A stretch of 64,000 bases of DNA from RBG-16-66-20 sp049651845 (GTDB lineage: Bacteria; Pseudomonadota; Gammaproteobacteria; Burkholderiales; SG8-39): the NCBI GenBank assembly GCA_049651845.1, contig JBASCW010000049.1:48324-112323 (forward strand), written 5' to 3'. Below are positions 51,618-60,531 of this stretch, piece by piece; position 1 is the stretch's first letter, and each line of letters begins with the position of its first letter. A model generated the notes under the pieces. That model ran no database searches and was not told where the DNA came from. It saw only the letters and a program-made list of their open reading frames with translations. The position numbers and the translations under genes are program-made.

Positions 51618-53969
51618 ATGGGTGCACCCCTGATCGGCGCTCGGGTCGAGCGCAAAGAGGACTACCGCTTCCTGACGGGCGCGGGCCAGTACACCGACGA
51701 CGTCGAGCTGCCGCGCCAGAGCTACGCGGCGTTCGTGCGCTCGCCGCACGCGCATGCGGTCATCAAGAAGATCGACACCGCGATGGCGAAAAGCGCGCCC
51801 GGCGTGCTCGCGGTCTTCACCGGCGAGGATTTCGCCGCCGCCAAGCTGGGCGGCCTGCCCTGCGGCTGGCTGATCACCGACGTCAACGGCCAGCCGATGA
51901 AGGAGCCGCCGCATCCCTGCCTCGCGCAGGGCAAGGTGCGCTACGTCGGCGACCAGGTCGCCATCGTGGTGGCCGAAACCAATGAACAGGCGCGCGACGC
52001 CGCCGAGCTGGTGCAGGTGGATTACCAGGTGCTGCCGGCGGTGGTGGACGGCCAGAAGGCCCGCGCCAAGGGTGCGCCGCAGCTGCACGACGTCGCGCCC
52101 GACAACACCTGCTACGTCTGGGCGATCGGCGACAAGGGCGCGGTGGACGCGGCCTTCGCCAAGGCGGCACATGTCACCAAGCTCGATTTCGTCAACAACC
52201 GCCTGGTGCCGAACGCCATCGAGCCGCGCGTGGCGAACGGCTCGTACTCGCGCGCCGAGGACAGCTACACGCTCTACGTGGCGAACCAGAACCCGCATGT
52301 CGAGCGGCTGCTGATGACCGCATTCGTGATGGGGCTGCCCGAGCACAAGGTGCGCGTGGTGGCGGGCGACGTGGGCGGCGGCTTCGGCTCGAAAATCTAC
52401 CTCTACGCCGAAGACGTGGCGGTCACCTGGGCCTCCAAGCAGGTCAACCGCCCCGTGAAGTGGACTTCCGACCGCTCGGAGGCTTTCGTCTCGGACGCGC
52501 ACGGCCGCGACCACCACACCATAGCCGAGCTGGCGATGGACAAGGACGGCCGTTTCCTGGCGATGCGCGTGAAGACCACGGCCAACGTGGGCGCCTACCT
52601 GTCCACCTTCGCCTCCTGCGTGCCGACGATCCTGTACGCCACGCTGCTCGCCGGCCAGTACAAGACCCCGCTGATCCACTGCGAAGTGACGGCGGTGTTC
52701 ACCAACACCGTGCCGGTGGACGCCTACCGCGGCGCCGGCCGGCCGGAAGCGACCTACGTGGTCGAGCGGCTGGTGGAGACCGCGGCGCGCGAGATGAAGA
52801 TCGACCCGGCCGAGATGCGCCGGCGCAACTTCATCACCGCGTTCCCCTACCAGACGCCGGTTGCGCTGATGTACGACACCGGCGATTACAACGCGACCAT
52901 GGATGCGGCGCAGAAGCTCGCGGATGTCTCCGGTTTCGCGAAGAGAAAAGAGCACTCCATCAAGAACGGCAAACTGCGCGGCCTGGGCTACGCGGCCTAC
53001 ATCGAGGCCTGCGGCATCGCGCCCTCGGCGGTGGCCGGCTCGCTGGGCGCGCGCGCGGGCCTGTTCGAGGCGGGCGAAGTGCGCGTGCACCCGACCGGCA
53101 GCGTGACCGTGTTCACCGGCTCGCACTCGCACGGCCAGGGCCACGAGACGACCTTCGCGCAGGTGGTCGCCGACCGCCTGGGCATGCCGATCGAGAACGT
53201 CGACATCGTGCACGGCGACACCTCGAAGATCCTGTTCGGCATGGGCACCTACGGCTCTCGCTCGATCGCCGTGGGCGGCACCGCCATCGTCAAGGCGCTG
53301 GACAAGGTCATCGCCAAGGGCAAGAAGATCGCCGCCCACCTCATGGAGGCGGCCGAGGCGGACGTGGTCTACGACAAGGGCGTGTACTCGGTCGCCGGCA
53401 CCGACAAGAAGAAGATGTTCGGCGAAGTGGCGTTCGCGGCCTACGTGCCGCACAACTACCCGCACGACAAGCTCGAGCCCGGCCTGAACGAGAACGCGTT
53501 CTACGACCCGTCCAACTTCACCTTCCCCGCCGGCACCTACGTCTGCGAGGTCGAGGTGGATCCCGAGACCGGCGCGGTGAAGATCGAGAAGTTCACCGCG
53601 GTGGACGATTTCGGCAAGATCATCAACCCGATGATCGTCGAGGGCCAAGTGCACGGCGGCCTCACGCAGGGCATCGGCCAGGCGCTCACCGAGGGCTGCC
53701 GCTACGACGACGCGACCGGCCAGCTGCTCACCGGCTCGTTCATGGACTACGCCATGCCGCGCGCGAGCGACGTGCCCTCCTACCAGGTGGACACGCGCGA
53801 GACGCCGTGCACGCACAACCCGCTCGGCGTGAAGGGCTGCGGCGAGGCGGGCGCGATCGGCGCGCCGGCCGCGCTCATGAACGCCATCACCGACGCGCTC
53901 GGCGTGAAGGACATGCCGATGCCCGCCACACCGCAGGCGGTGTGGTCCGCGCTGAAGAACAAGAAATAG
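51618..53969 (+). CDS. coxL: Molybdenum hydroxylase, large subunit, form II CODH-like (CoxL)
   Basis: The 783-residue molybdopterin-binding subunit. At the catalytic loop it has AYRGAGR (369-375), the form II signature, instead of the AYxCSFR of true CO dehydrogenase. DVGGGFGSK (251-259) contributes to cofactor binding. Form II enzymes may oxidise purines, aldehydes or other heterocycles; CO use is doubtful. It is 18 bases after coxS. Confidence 0.93.
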   Translation: MGAPLIGARVERKEDYRFLTGAGQYTDDVELPRQSYAAFVRSPHAHAVIKKIDTAMAKSAPGVLAVFTGEDFAAAKLGGLPCGWLITDVNGQPMKEPPHPCLAQGKVRYVGDQVAIVVAETNEQARDAAELVQVDYQVLPAVVDGQKARAKGAPQLHDVAPDNTCYVWAIGDKGAVDAAFAKAAHVTKLDFVNNRLVPNAIEPRVANGSYSRAEDSYTLYVANQNPHVERLLMTAFVMGLPEHKVRVVAGDVGGGFGSKIYLYAEDVAVTWASKQVNRPVKWTSDRSEAFVSDAHGRDHHTIAELAMDKDGRFLAMRVKTTANVGAYLSTFASCVPTILYATLLAGQYKTPLIHCEVTAVFTNTVPVDAYRGAGRPEATYVVERLVETAAREMKIDPAEMRRRNFITAFPYQTPVALMYDTGDYNATMDAAQKLADVSGFAKRKEHSIKNGKLRGLGYAAYIEACGIAPSAVAGSLGARAGLFEAGEVRVHPTGSVTVFTGSHSHGQGHETTFAQVVADRLGMPIENVDIVHGDTSKILFGMGTYGSRSIAVGGTAIVKALDKVIAKGKKIAAHLMEAAEADVVYDKGVYSVAGTDKKKMFGEVAFAAYVPHNYPHDKLEPGLNENAFYDPSNFTFPAGTYVCEVEVDPETGAVKIEKFTAVDDFGKIINPMIVEGQVHGGLTQGIGQALTEGCRYDDATGQLLTGSFMDYAMPRASDVPSYQVDTRETPCTHNPLGVKGCGEAGAIGAPAALMNAITDALGVKDMPMPATPQAVWSALKNKK

Positions 53970-53978
53970 GAGACCACC

Positions 53979-54770
53979 ATGCACGCATTCACATACCACC
54001 GTCCTTCCAGCGTCGATGCGGCCGCCGCGCTCGCCAAGGGCGAGGCCAAGATCCTCGCGGGCGGCCAGTCCCTGGTACAGGCGATGAAGCTGCGCCTTTC
54101 CTCGCCCAGCGACATCATCGACCTCGGCACAATCCAGTCCTTGGGAGGAATCAAGAGCGACGGCAAGTCCGTCACCATCGGCGCCATGACGCGCCACGCG
54201 GAAGTCGAGCGCTCGGCGGACGTGAAGAAGGCGATCCCGGCGCTCGCGGCGATGGCCGCCATGATCGGCGACCGCCAGGTGCGCGCGATGGGGACCTGCG
54301 GCGGCTCGATCGCCAACAACGACCCGGCCGCGGACTACCCGGCGGCGGTGCTGGCGCTCAACGCCACCATCACCACCAACAAGGGCAAGCACGAGGCCGA
54401 CAAGTTCTTCAAGGGCATGTTCGAGACCGCATTGAAACCGGGCGAGATCATCACCTCGGTCTCCTTCCAGGTGCCCAAGCGCGCCGCCTACATGAAATTC
54501 AAGAACCCGGCCTCGCGCTTCGCCATCGTGGGCGTGTTCGTCGCCGACTTCGGCGGCAGCGTGCGCGTCGCGGTCACGGGCGCGGGCCCCGGCGTGTTCC
54601 GCCAGGCGGACATGGAGAAGGCGCTCAGCGCGAAGTTCGCGCCCGAGTCCGTGGCCAACGTCAAGCAGAAGCGGGATGGCCTCAACACCGACCTGCACGC
54701 GAGCGCCGAGTACCGCGCGCATCTCGTGACGGTGATGGCAAAGCGCGCGGTGGAGGCCGCGCTGAAGTAG
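53979..54770 (+). CDS. coxM: Molybdenum hydroxylase, FAD subunit (CoxM-like)
   Basis: A 263-residue FAD-binding subunit with ILAGGQSLVQAMKLRL (about 25-40) and TCGGSIANNDPAADYPA (about 107-123), the two flavin-binding motifs of CoxM. It completes the coxSLM operon and is followed by a strong terminator. Confidence 0.93.
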   Translation: MHAFTYHRPSSVDAAAALAKGEAKILAGGQSLVQAMKLRLSSPSDIIDLGTIQSLGGIKSDGKSVTIGAMTRHAEVERSADVKKAIPALAAMAAMIGDRQVRAMGTCGGSIANNDPAADYPAAVLALNATITTNKGKHEADKFFKGMFETALKPGEIITSVSFQVPKRAAYMKFKNPASRFAIVGVFVADFGGSVRVAVTGAGPGVFRQADMEKALSAKFAPESVANVKQKRDGLNTDLHASAEYRAHLVTVMAKRAVEAALK

Positions 54771-54805
54771 CTGGCGAAGATTTCCGAGGGGGCGGAGGGA
54801 GCAGG

Positions 54806-54836
54806 GGCCCGCACTACGGTGCGGGCCTTTTTTTCG
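54806..54836 (+). terminator. Terminator after coxM
   Basis: GGCCCGCA-CTACGG-TGCGGGCC (54807-54828) followed by a T-run. Confidence 0.9.
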
Positions 54837-54837
54837 C

Positions 54838-55131
54838 CTACGGCATCTTCGCGAGGATCTTGCCGAACTCGTCGGCCGAAAAGGCAGTGAGCGTCTCGGT
54901 GCGCACGTTGCCGAGCGACGCGATCGCCAGGCCGAGCGAGGTCGCCGTGGCCGTATCCGGCGCCTCGACGATCGTCACGATGTCGTAGTGTCCTAGGGTC
55001 CAGTAGATGTCCTTCACCTTCACGCCGGCCTTGGCCGCCAGCGCCTTGAACGCGTCGCTGCGCTTGGGCGACTCCTTGATGCTCTTGATGCCCTGGTCGG
55101 TGAAACTACCCAGCACGATGAACGTTGCCAT
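54838..55131 (-). CDS. GYD-domain protein
   Basis: A 97-residue small protein of the GYD family (ATFIVLGSFTDQGIKSIKES and GHYDIVTIVEAPD), of unknown function. Convergent with coxM. It is 48 bases downstream of the ABC-binding-protein gene on the minus strand. Confidence 0.87.
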   Translation of the reverse strand: MATFIVLGSFTDQGIKSIKESPKRSDAFKALAAKAGVKVKDIYWTLGHYDIVTIVEAPDTATATSLGLAIASLGNVRTETLTAFSADEFGKILAKMP

Positions 55132-55179
55132 GTCTGCCCTCCTTTCGTAGGTACCACGCTTACATGCGAACACACCTCC

Positions 55180-56178
55180 TCATTCGATCGCCCGGTCGGC
55201 GCGCACGAGCAGCGACTGCGGCAAGGCAAGGCCGAGCGCCAGGGCAGTCTTGCGGTTGAGGACAGGCTGGAAGCGCTGCGGCAGCTGGACCGGCAGCTCG
55301 GCCGGCTTCGCACCGCGCAGGATGCGGTCGACGTACTCGAACGTCTGGAGGATCGTCTGCATCGAGCCGATGCCGTAGGAGAACGGTCCGCCGGCGTCGA
55401 CGAATTCGAACTGGTTGAAGCCGCTCGGCAGTCCGTTCTGGTTCGCGAAGTCCACGAAGCGCCCGCGCTCGCGGAAGGTTAGCGTCGTACCCGGGACGTA
55501 GAGCGCCTGTGCGCGCGATTCACGTACCGCTGCGAAGGCCCCCTCGATGTCCTCGACGCGCGCGATTTCGATGCGCCGCATCTCGAAGCCCAGCCTTTTG
55601 GCTGCGACCTGGAGCGATGGCAGCGTACCCTGAAAGAGATCGCCGCCGACCGTGCGCAGCGCGCTTGGCGTGGCGATCTGGGCGAGCCGGACGGCCTTGG
55701 GCGCGATCTCGCGCATCGTCTCCAAGACCTTCTCGCCCTCGCTGCCGGCGGTAAACGCGATACCGGTGGCGCTGCGCCCCGGCCGGGCAAACGACTCGAT
55801 CGGGCCCTGCTCGATCGGCCACGCCACGCCCCAGAACACGATAGGAATCGTGCGCGTCGCGCGCGCGGCCGCGATCGCAGCCTCGGGGCCAAGCGCCCAG
55901 ATCACTTCGACGCGCTTGCGCACGAGTTCCTCCGCCAAGGCCCGCAGGCGCTCCTCGCGGCCTTCAGCATTCGGCCGCTCGATGCGCAGAGTCTCGCCAA
56001 GCGTCCAGCCGTGCCGCTGGTACACCGCGAGCACGGCACGCGCTACCGGGTGCTCCGGCGGCAATGGCGGGTGGGGCGAGAGGAACCCGATCGTGCGCGG
56101 CTCGGTCGGCTTCCGCGCGCGAGCGAGCGGCGCCGCGAGCGCGCCTCCCATCGCTGCAACGAATCTGCGCCGGTCCAT
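55180..56178 (-). CDS. ABC transporter substrate-binding protein (ABC_sub_bind type)
   Basis: A 332-residue exported binding protein with a Tat-like signal (MDRRRFVAAMGGALAAP) and the family pattern RTIGFLSPHPPLPPEHP, and ALGPEAAIAAARATRTIPIVF near residue 105. Such DUF534-like proteins are often orphan. No permease or ATPase gene is nearby. The ATG at 56178 follows AGGGAGGGG. It is divergent from the moxR gene. Confidence 0.85.
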   Translation of the reverse strand: MDRRRFVAAMGGALAAPLARARKPTEPRTIGFLSPHPPLPPEHPVARAVLAVYQRHGWTLGETLRIERPNAEGREERLRALAEELVRKRVEVIWALGPEAAIAAARATRTIPIVFWGVAWPIEQGPIESFARPGRSATGIAFTAGSEGEKVLETMREIAPKAVRLAQIATPSALRTVGGDLFQGTLPSLQVAAKRLGFEMRRIEIARVEDIEGAFAAVRESRAQALYVPGTTLTFRERGRFVDFANQNGLPSGFNQFEFVDAGGPFSYGIGSMQTILQTFEYVDRILRGAKPAELPVQLPQRFQPVLNRKTALALGLALPQSLLVRADRAIE

Positions 56179-56331
56179 TCCCCTCCCTGGTACCGCGTCA
56201 GCTGCGGGGCAATTCTGAGCCTCATTTACAGTCCGCGGTTGCGGAATCTGCTCGTTGCGAGCCGCTGGTGGCGGCCAGGGGCCAAATGCCCGAAAATGTT
56301 TGCTTTCCGCACTGCGACACGAATCCTGCCC

Positions 56332-57243
56332 ATGGCCCGAGCGCTGCCTAAATCCATCGACGAGACCCACAAGCTCCTGGGCGAGGCCGACTACGTGGCT
56401 GACCGCAGCCTGGCCACGGCGCTCTACCTGTCGCTGGCGATGCAGCGGCCGCTCTTTCTCGAGGGCGAGGCGGGCGTGGGCAAGACCGAGATCGCCAAGG
56501 TGATCTCGGCCGCGCTCGGGCGCGACCTTTTGCGGCTGCAGTGCTACGAGGGCCTGGACATCGCGCAGGCGGCCTACGAGTGGAACTACTCGCGCCAGAT
56601 GATCGAGATCCGCATGGCCGAGGTCGAGGGCGTGAAGGACCGCGAGGGCCTCGCGCAGGACATCTTCGCCGAGAAGTTCCTGATCCGCCGGCCGCTGCTG
56701 CGCGCGCTGCAGCCCGCGGGCGCGCCGCCGGTGCTGCTGATCGACGAGCTGGACCGCACCGACGAGCCCTTCGAGGCCTACCTGCTGGAGGTGCTCTCGG
56801 ACTGGCAGATCACGGTGCCCGAGATCGGCACCATCCGCGCCGCCGAGCCGCCGATCGTGGTGATCACCTCGAACCGCACGCGCGAGATCCACGACGCGGT
56901 CAAGCGCCGCTGCTTCTACCACTGGGTGGACTACCCGGACGCGGCGCGCGAGCTGGAGATCCTGCGCCGCAAGGCACCCAGGGCTGCGGGCGCGCTGTCG
57001 AAGGAGGTGGTCGCGTTCGTGCAGCGCCTGCGCGGCGTGGACCTGTTCAAGCTGCCCGGCGTGGCCGAGACCATCGACTGGGCGAACTGCCTGGTGGCGC
57101 TGGACCGTATCGCGCTCGACCCCGAGACGGTCAACAACACGCTCGGCGTGCTGCTCAAGTACCAGGACGACATCGAGCGCATCGCCGGCGACGAGGCGGC
57201 GCGCCTGGTGACCGAGGCCAAGACCGCCGCCGCCGCGGCCTGA
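56332..57243 (+). CDS. coxD: MoxR-family AAA ATPase (CoxD-like)
   Basis: A 303-residue AAA ATPase with Walker A GEAGVGKT (45-52) and Walker B LLIDELD. The start MARALPKSIDETHKLLG is typical of CoxD, the maturation ATPase that helps to assemble the copper-containing CODH site or otherwise activates CODH-like enzymes. It probably works with CoxE, encoded 1.3 kb downstream. Confidence 0.9.
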   Translation: MARALPKSIDETHKLLGEADYVADRSLATALYLSLAMQRPLFLEGEAGVGKTEIAKVISAALGRDLLRLQCYEGLDIAQAAYEWNYSRQMIEIRMAEVEGVKDREGLAQDIFAEKFLIRRPLLRALQPAGAPPVLLIDELDRTDEPFEAYLLEVLSDWQITVPEIGTIRAAEPPIVVITSNRTREIHDAVKRRCFYHWVDYPDAARELEILRRKAPRAAGALSKEVVAFVQRLRGVDLFKLPGVAETIDWANCLVALDRIALDPETVNNTLGVLLKYQDDIERIAGDEAARLVTEAKTAAAAA

Positions 57244-57247
57244 GCGC

Positions 57248-58582
57248 ATGAGCGCCGCTTCGTTCCTGCGCCGGCTGCTTGGGCGCGAGCGCCCGGGCGT
57301 GGCGCAGCAGGTGCGGCGCCTGGTATCGCTGTGCGAGGCGCTGCTCGGCGAGCGCGGCGAGGTGTCCGGCGCGGCGCTCGCGCGCGAGGCGCTTTCGCTC
57401 TGGCTGGCGCTCGACGAGCGCGGCCGCACCGAGTTCTTCGACGTACTCGCGCAGGAGTTCTCGCCCTCGCCCGACGCAGTCGGGCGCGCGGCCGACGCCT
57501 ACCGCTTCGACCCGACGCCGCAGAACCTCATGCAGCTGCAGGAGGTGCTCGATTCGGCGCGCCAGGAACTGTTCCGGCGCCTCAACATGGCGCCCGGCGG
57601 CACCGCCGCGCTGGTGGCGCTGCGCAAGCACCTGCTGCACGGCCTGAAGGAGCATCCGGCCTGGCGCACGATCGACGCCGACCTGCTGCACCTGTTCCGC
57701 TCCTGGTTCAACCGCGGCTTCCTGCGCCTGGAGCGCATCGACTGGCGCACGCCGGCGATCGTGCTGGAGAAGCTGATCGAGTACGAGGCCGTGCACGCGA
57801 TCGCGGGCTGGGGCGACCTGCGCCGGCGCCTGGCGGCCGACCGGCGCTGCTTCGCGTTCTTCCACCCGCAGCTGCGCGACGAGCCGCTGATCTTCATCGA
57901 GGTGGCGCTCACGCGCGGCATGAGCGACAAGGTGCAGCCGCTGCTCGACGTGGCCTCGCCCGTGGCCGACCCCGCCGCGGCCGATTGCGCGATCTTCTAC
58001 TCGATCACCAACTGCCAGGAAGGCCTGCGCGGCACGTCCTTCGGCAGCCTGCTCATCAAGCAGGTGGCCGAGGATCTCAAGCGCGAGTTCCCGCACTTGA
58101 ACACCTTCGCCACGCTGTCGCCGATCCCGGGCTTCCGGCGCTGGCTCGCGCAGACCGAGACGCGCGTGCAGCTGTCGATGCACGAGGGCGGCGAGCAGCG
58201 GCTCGCGTTGCTCGCGGTGCTCGAGCGGCCGGACTGGCACACGCTCGAAGTCCCCGAGACGCTGCAGAAGCTGCTGATGCGCCTGTGCGCCTGGTACCTG
58301 CTGCACGCCAAGCGCGGCGAGGAGCCCTTCGACGAGGTCTCGCGCTTCCACCTCGGCAACGGCGCGGCGCTCGAGCGCCTGAACTGGCTCGGCGACACCT
58401 CGGGCTCGGGCGTGAAGCGCTCGGCCGGCATGATGGTGAACTACGTCTACCGCCTGGAGGACGTCGAGCGCAACCACGAGCGCTACTTCGCCGGCCACAC
58501 CGTGGTCGCCTCGCGCGCGGTGGAGAAGCTCGCGCGCAAGTGCCCGCTCGGCACGCCCGAGCCGGCGCGCAACGGGGCCTGA
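57248..58582 (+). CDS. Malonyl-CoA decarboxylase
   Basis: A 444-residue MCD-family enzyme converting malonyl-CoA to acetyl-CoA and CO2. The catalytic core shows FHPQLRDEPLIFIEVAL, FYSITNCQEGLRGTSFG, TLSPIPGFRRWL, RFHLGNGAALERLNWLGD and NYVYRLEDVERNHERY with the conserved Ser and His. It lies four bases after coxD and is immediately followed by coxE, an unusual place for this gene. Confidence 0.88.
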   Translation: MSAASFLRRLLGRERPGVAQQVRRLVSLCEALLGERGEVSGAALAREALSLWLALDERGRTEFFDVLAQEFSPSPDAVGRAADAYRFDPTPQNLMQLQEVLDSARQELFRRLNMAPGGTAALVALRKHLLHGLKEHPAWRTIDADLLHLFRSWFNRGFLRLERIDWRTPAIVLEKLIEYEAVHAIAGWGDLRRRLAADRRCFAFFHPQLRDEPLIFIEVALTRGMSDKVQPLLDVASPVADPAAADCAIFYSITNCQEGLRGTSFGSLLIKQVAEDLKREFPHLNTFATLSPIPGFRRWLAQTETRVQLSMHEGGEQRLALLAVLERPDWHTLEVPETLQKLLMRLCAWYLLHAKRGEEPFDEVSRFHLGNGAALERLNWLGDTSGSGVKRSAGMMVNYVYRLEDVERNHERYFAGHTVVASRAVEKLARKCPLGTPEPARNGA

Positions 58583-59797
58583 ATGTTCCCGGCCATCGAC
58601 GCGGCGGGGCCCGGCCGGCGGCTGGCCGAGAACGTGATGCACTTCGCGCGCCTGCTGCGCGGCGCGGGCCTGCGCCTCGGGCCCGACCGCGTGCTCGACT
58701 GCGTGCGCGCGCTCGAGCTCGCCGACTGCAACCGGCGCGAGGACTGGTACTGGACCATGTCGGCGGTGTTCCTGTCGAAGGAGGAGCAGCGGCCGATCTT
58801 CGACCAGGCCTTCCGCATCTTCTGGCGCGACCCGAAGCTGGTGGAGAAGATGATGAACGCGCTGCTGCCCAAGACCTACGGCCGCGCCGGCAAGCCAGAG
58901 CAGGAGCAGAGCCAGCGCCTGTCGGACGCGCTGTTCAGCCAGAAGAAGCCGGGCGAGGAGCAGAAGCAGGAGAAGATCGAGCTGGATGCGCGCCTCACCT
59001 TCTCCGCGCGCGAGGTGCTGCAGCGCATGGACTTCGACACCATGTCGGCAGCCGAGCTCGCGGAGGCGAAGAAGATGCTGCGCGAACTGCGGCTTCCTTT
59101 GCCCTTGATTCGAACCAGACGCAATGAAAGAAATGAAAGAGGAAAAAAAATAAATTTGCGCGCAACGCTTCGCGAGTCGTTGCGCGAGGGCGGCACGCTG
59201 ATCCCGCTGGTGCGCGAGGCGCCCACGCGCATCCATCCGCCGCTGGTGGTGCTGTGCGACATTTCGGGCTCGATGAACCCCTACGCGCGCATGTTCCTGC
59301 ACTTCCTGCACGCGATCACCAACGACCGCGACCGCGTCTCGGTGTTCGTGTTCGGCACGCGCCTGACCAACATCACGCGCCAGCTGCGGCACCGCGACGT
59401 GGACGTGGCGATGGCGCGGGTGGCCGACGCGATCAAGGACTGGTCGGGCGGCACGCGCATCGGCTGGTCGCTGCGCGAGTTCAACTGGCGCTGGGCGCGG
59501 CGCCTGCTCGGCCAGAACGCCTGCGTGCTGCTGGTCTCGGACGGCCTGGACCGCGAGGCCGGCGAAGGCCTGGGCGAGGAGATGCAGCGCCTGCACAAGT
59601 CCTGCAGGCAGCTGGTCTGGCTCAACCCGCTGCTGCGCTACGACAAGTTCGAGGCGCGTCCGGCGGGCGTGCGCGCGATGCTGCCGCACGTGGACCGCTT
59701 CCTGCCGGTGCATAATCTGAAGAGCCTGGTGGACCTCGCGCACACGCTCTCGCAGGACGTGTCGCACACCGCACTGGAGAAACGCGCATGGAAATGA
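58583..59797 (+). CDS. coxE: VWA-domain protein CoxE
   Basis: A 404-residue protein with a von Willebrand A domain in its C-terminal half; the MIDAS motif DISGS has D226, S228 and S230. CoxE partners the MoxR ATPase CoxD in maturation of CODH-type enzymes. It starts directly after the malonyl-CoA decarboxylase stop. An A-rich patch near 59145 stands out against the high-GC background and encodes the basic linker around residues 180-190. Confidence 0.88.
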   Translation: MFPAIDAAGPGRRLAENVMHFARLLRGAGLRLGPDRVLDCVRALELADCNRREDWYWTMSAVFLSKEEQRPIFDQAFRIFWRDPKLVEKMMNALLPKTYGRAGKPEQEQSQRLSDALFSQKKPGEEQKQEKIELDARLTFSAREVLQRMDFDTMSAAELAEAKKMLRELRLPLPLIRTRRNERNERGKKINLRATLRESLREGGTLIPLVREAPTRIHPPLVVLCDISGSMNPYARMFLHFLHAITNDRDRVSVFVFGTRLTNITRQLRHRDVDVAMARVADAIKDWSGGTRIGWSLREFNWRWARRLLGQNACVLLVSDGLDREAGEGLGEEMQRLHKSCRQLVWLNPLLRYDKFEARPAGVRAMLPHVDRFLPVHNLKSLVDLAHTLSQDVSHTALEKRAWK

Positions 59798-60375
59798 CGG
59801 GCGAGCAGCTGATTCCCGCCTCGCAGGCCGACACCTGGGCAGCGCTCAACGACCCGGAGTTCCTCAAGTCCTGCATCCCGGGCTGCGAAGTCATGGAGCG
59901 CACGGGCAGCGACGAGTACACGATGCAGATGACCGCGCGCGTCGGCCCGGTGAGCGCCAAGTTCAAGGGCAGGATGACGCTTTCGAACGTCAAGCCGCCC
60001 GATTCGTACTCGATCGCCTTCGAGGGCCAGGGCGGCGTCGCGGGCTTCGCCAAGGGCGGCGCCGACGTGCGCCTGGCGCCCGAAGGCCACGCCACGCGCC
60101 TCGCCTACACGGTCAGGGCCAACGTCGGCGGCAAGCTCGCGCAGATCGGCTCGCGCCTGGTAGACGCGGCCGCGGCCAAGGTGGCGGGCGATTTCTTCAG
60201 CGCGTTCAACGAGCGGCTCGCCGGGCCGGCGCACGAAGAGGCGCACCACGAGGAGCACCACCCGGAGCCGGTGCCGCGCGACCCGGACCTGCCCGTGGTC
60301 TCCGACGCCTCGGCGTCGTTCTTCGCCGCCGGTGCGCTGGTGGTGTTCGTCGTCGCCCTGCTCACGCTGATCTGA
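59788..60375 (+). CDS. coxG: CoxG-family protein (SRPBCC fold, membrane-anchored)
   Basis: A 195-residue protein of the CoxG family (SRPBCC fold): LKSCIPGCEVMER near residues 30-42. A His/Glu-rich linker (HEEAHHEEHH, about 150-160) leads to a C-terminal transmembrane helix. CoxG anchors CODH-type enzymes to the membrane. Overlaps coxE by ten bases, so translation is coupled. Confidence 0.9.
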   Translation: MEMTGEQLIPASQADTWAALNDPEFLKSCIPGCEVMERTGSDEYTMQMTARVGPVSAKFKGRMTLSNVKPPDSYSIAFEGQGGVAGFAKGGADVRLAPEGHATRLAYTVRANVGGKLAQIGSRLVDAAAAKVAGDFFSAFNERLAGPAHEEAHHEEHHPEPVPRDPDLPVVSDASASFFAAGALVVFVVALLTLI

Positions 60376-60531
60376 GCGTTCCGTCACGTCGCCGGCAGGC
60401 GACCGCACGCGCCGCCGCCCGTCCGCCGTTCAGCTTCGTCCGTCGGACTTGCCGATAAGGAGGCATTAGTTCCTCCTGACATTCCCTTGCATTTCGTACG
60501 CTGGGGCATCCAAACGCCACGGAGAGATGGG

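Noticed and set aside
51600..54722. 1040-residue minus-strand open frame
   Set aside because: Antisense to coxL and coxM, Arg/His/Val-rich nonsense composition typical of shadow frames in high-GC DNA.
60458..60477. AGGAGG-N8-CCTCCT hairpin before the degenerate cyclase gene
   Set aside because: It could mask a ribosome site, but no start codon follows it at a useful distance and it has no T-run, so no function is claimed.
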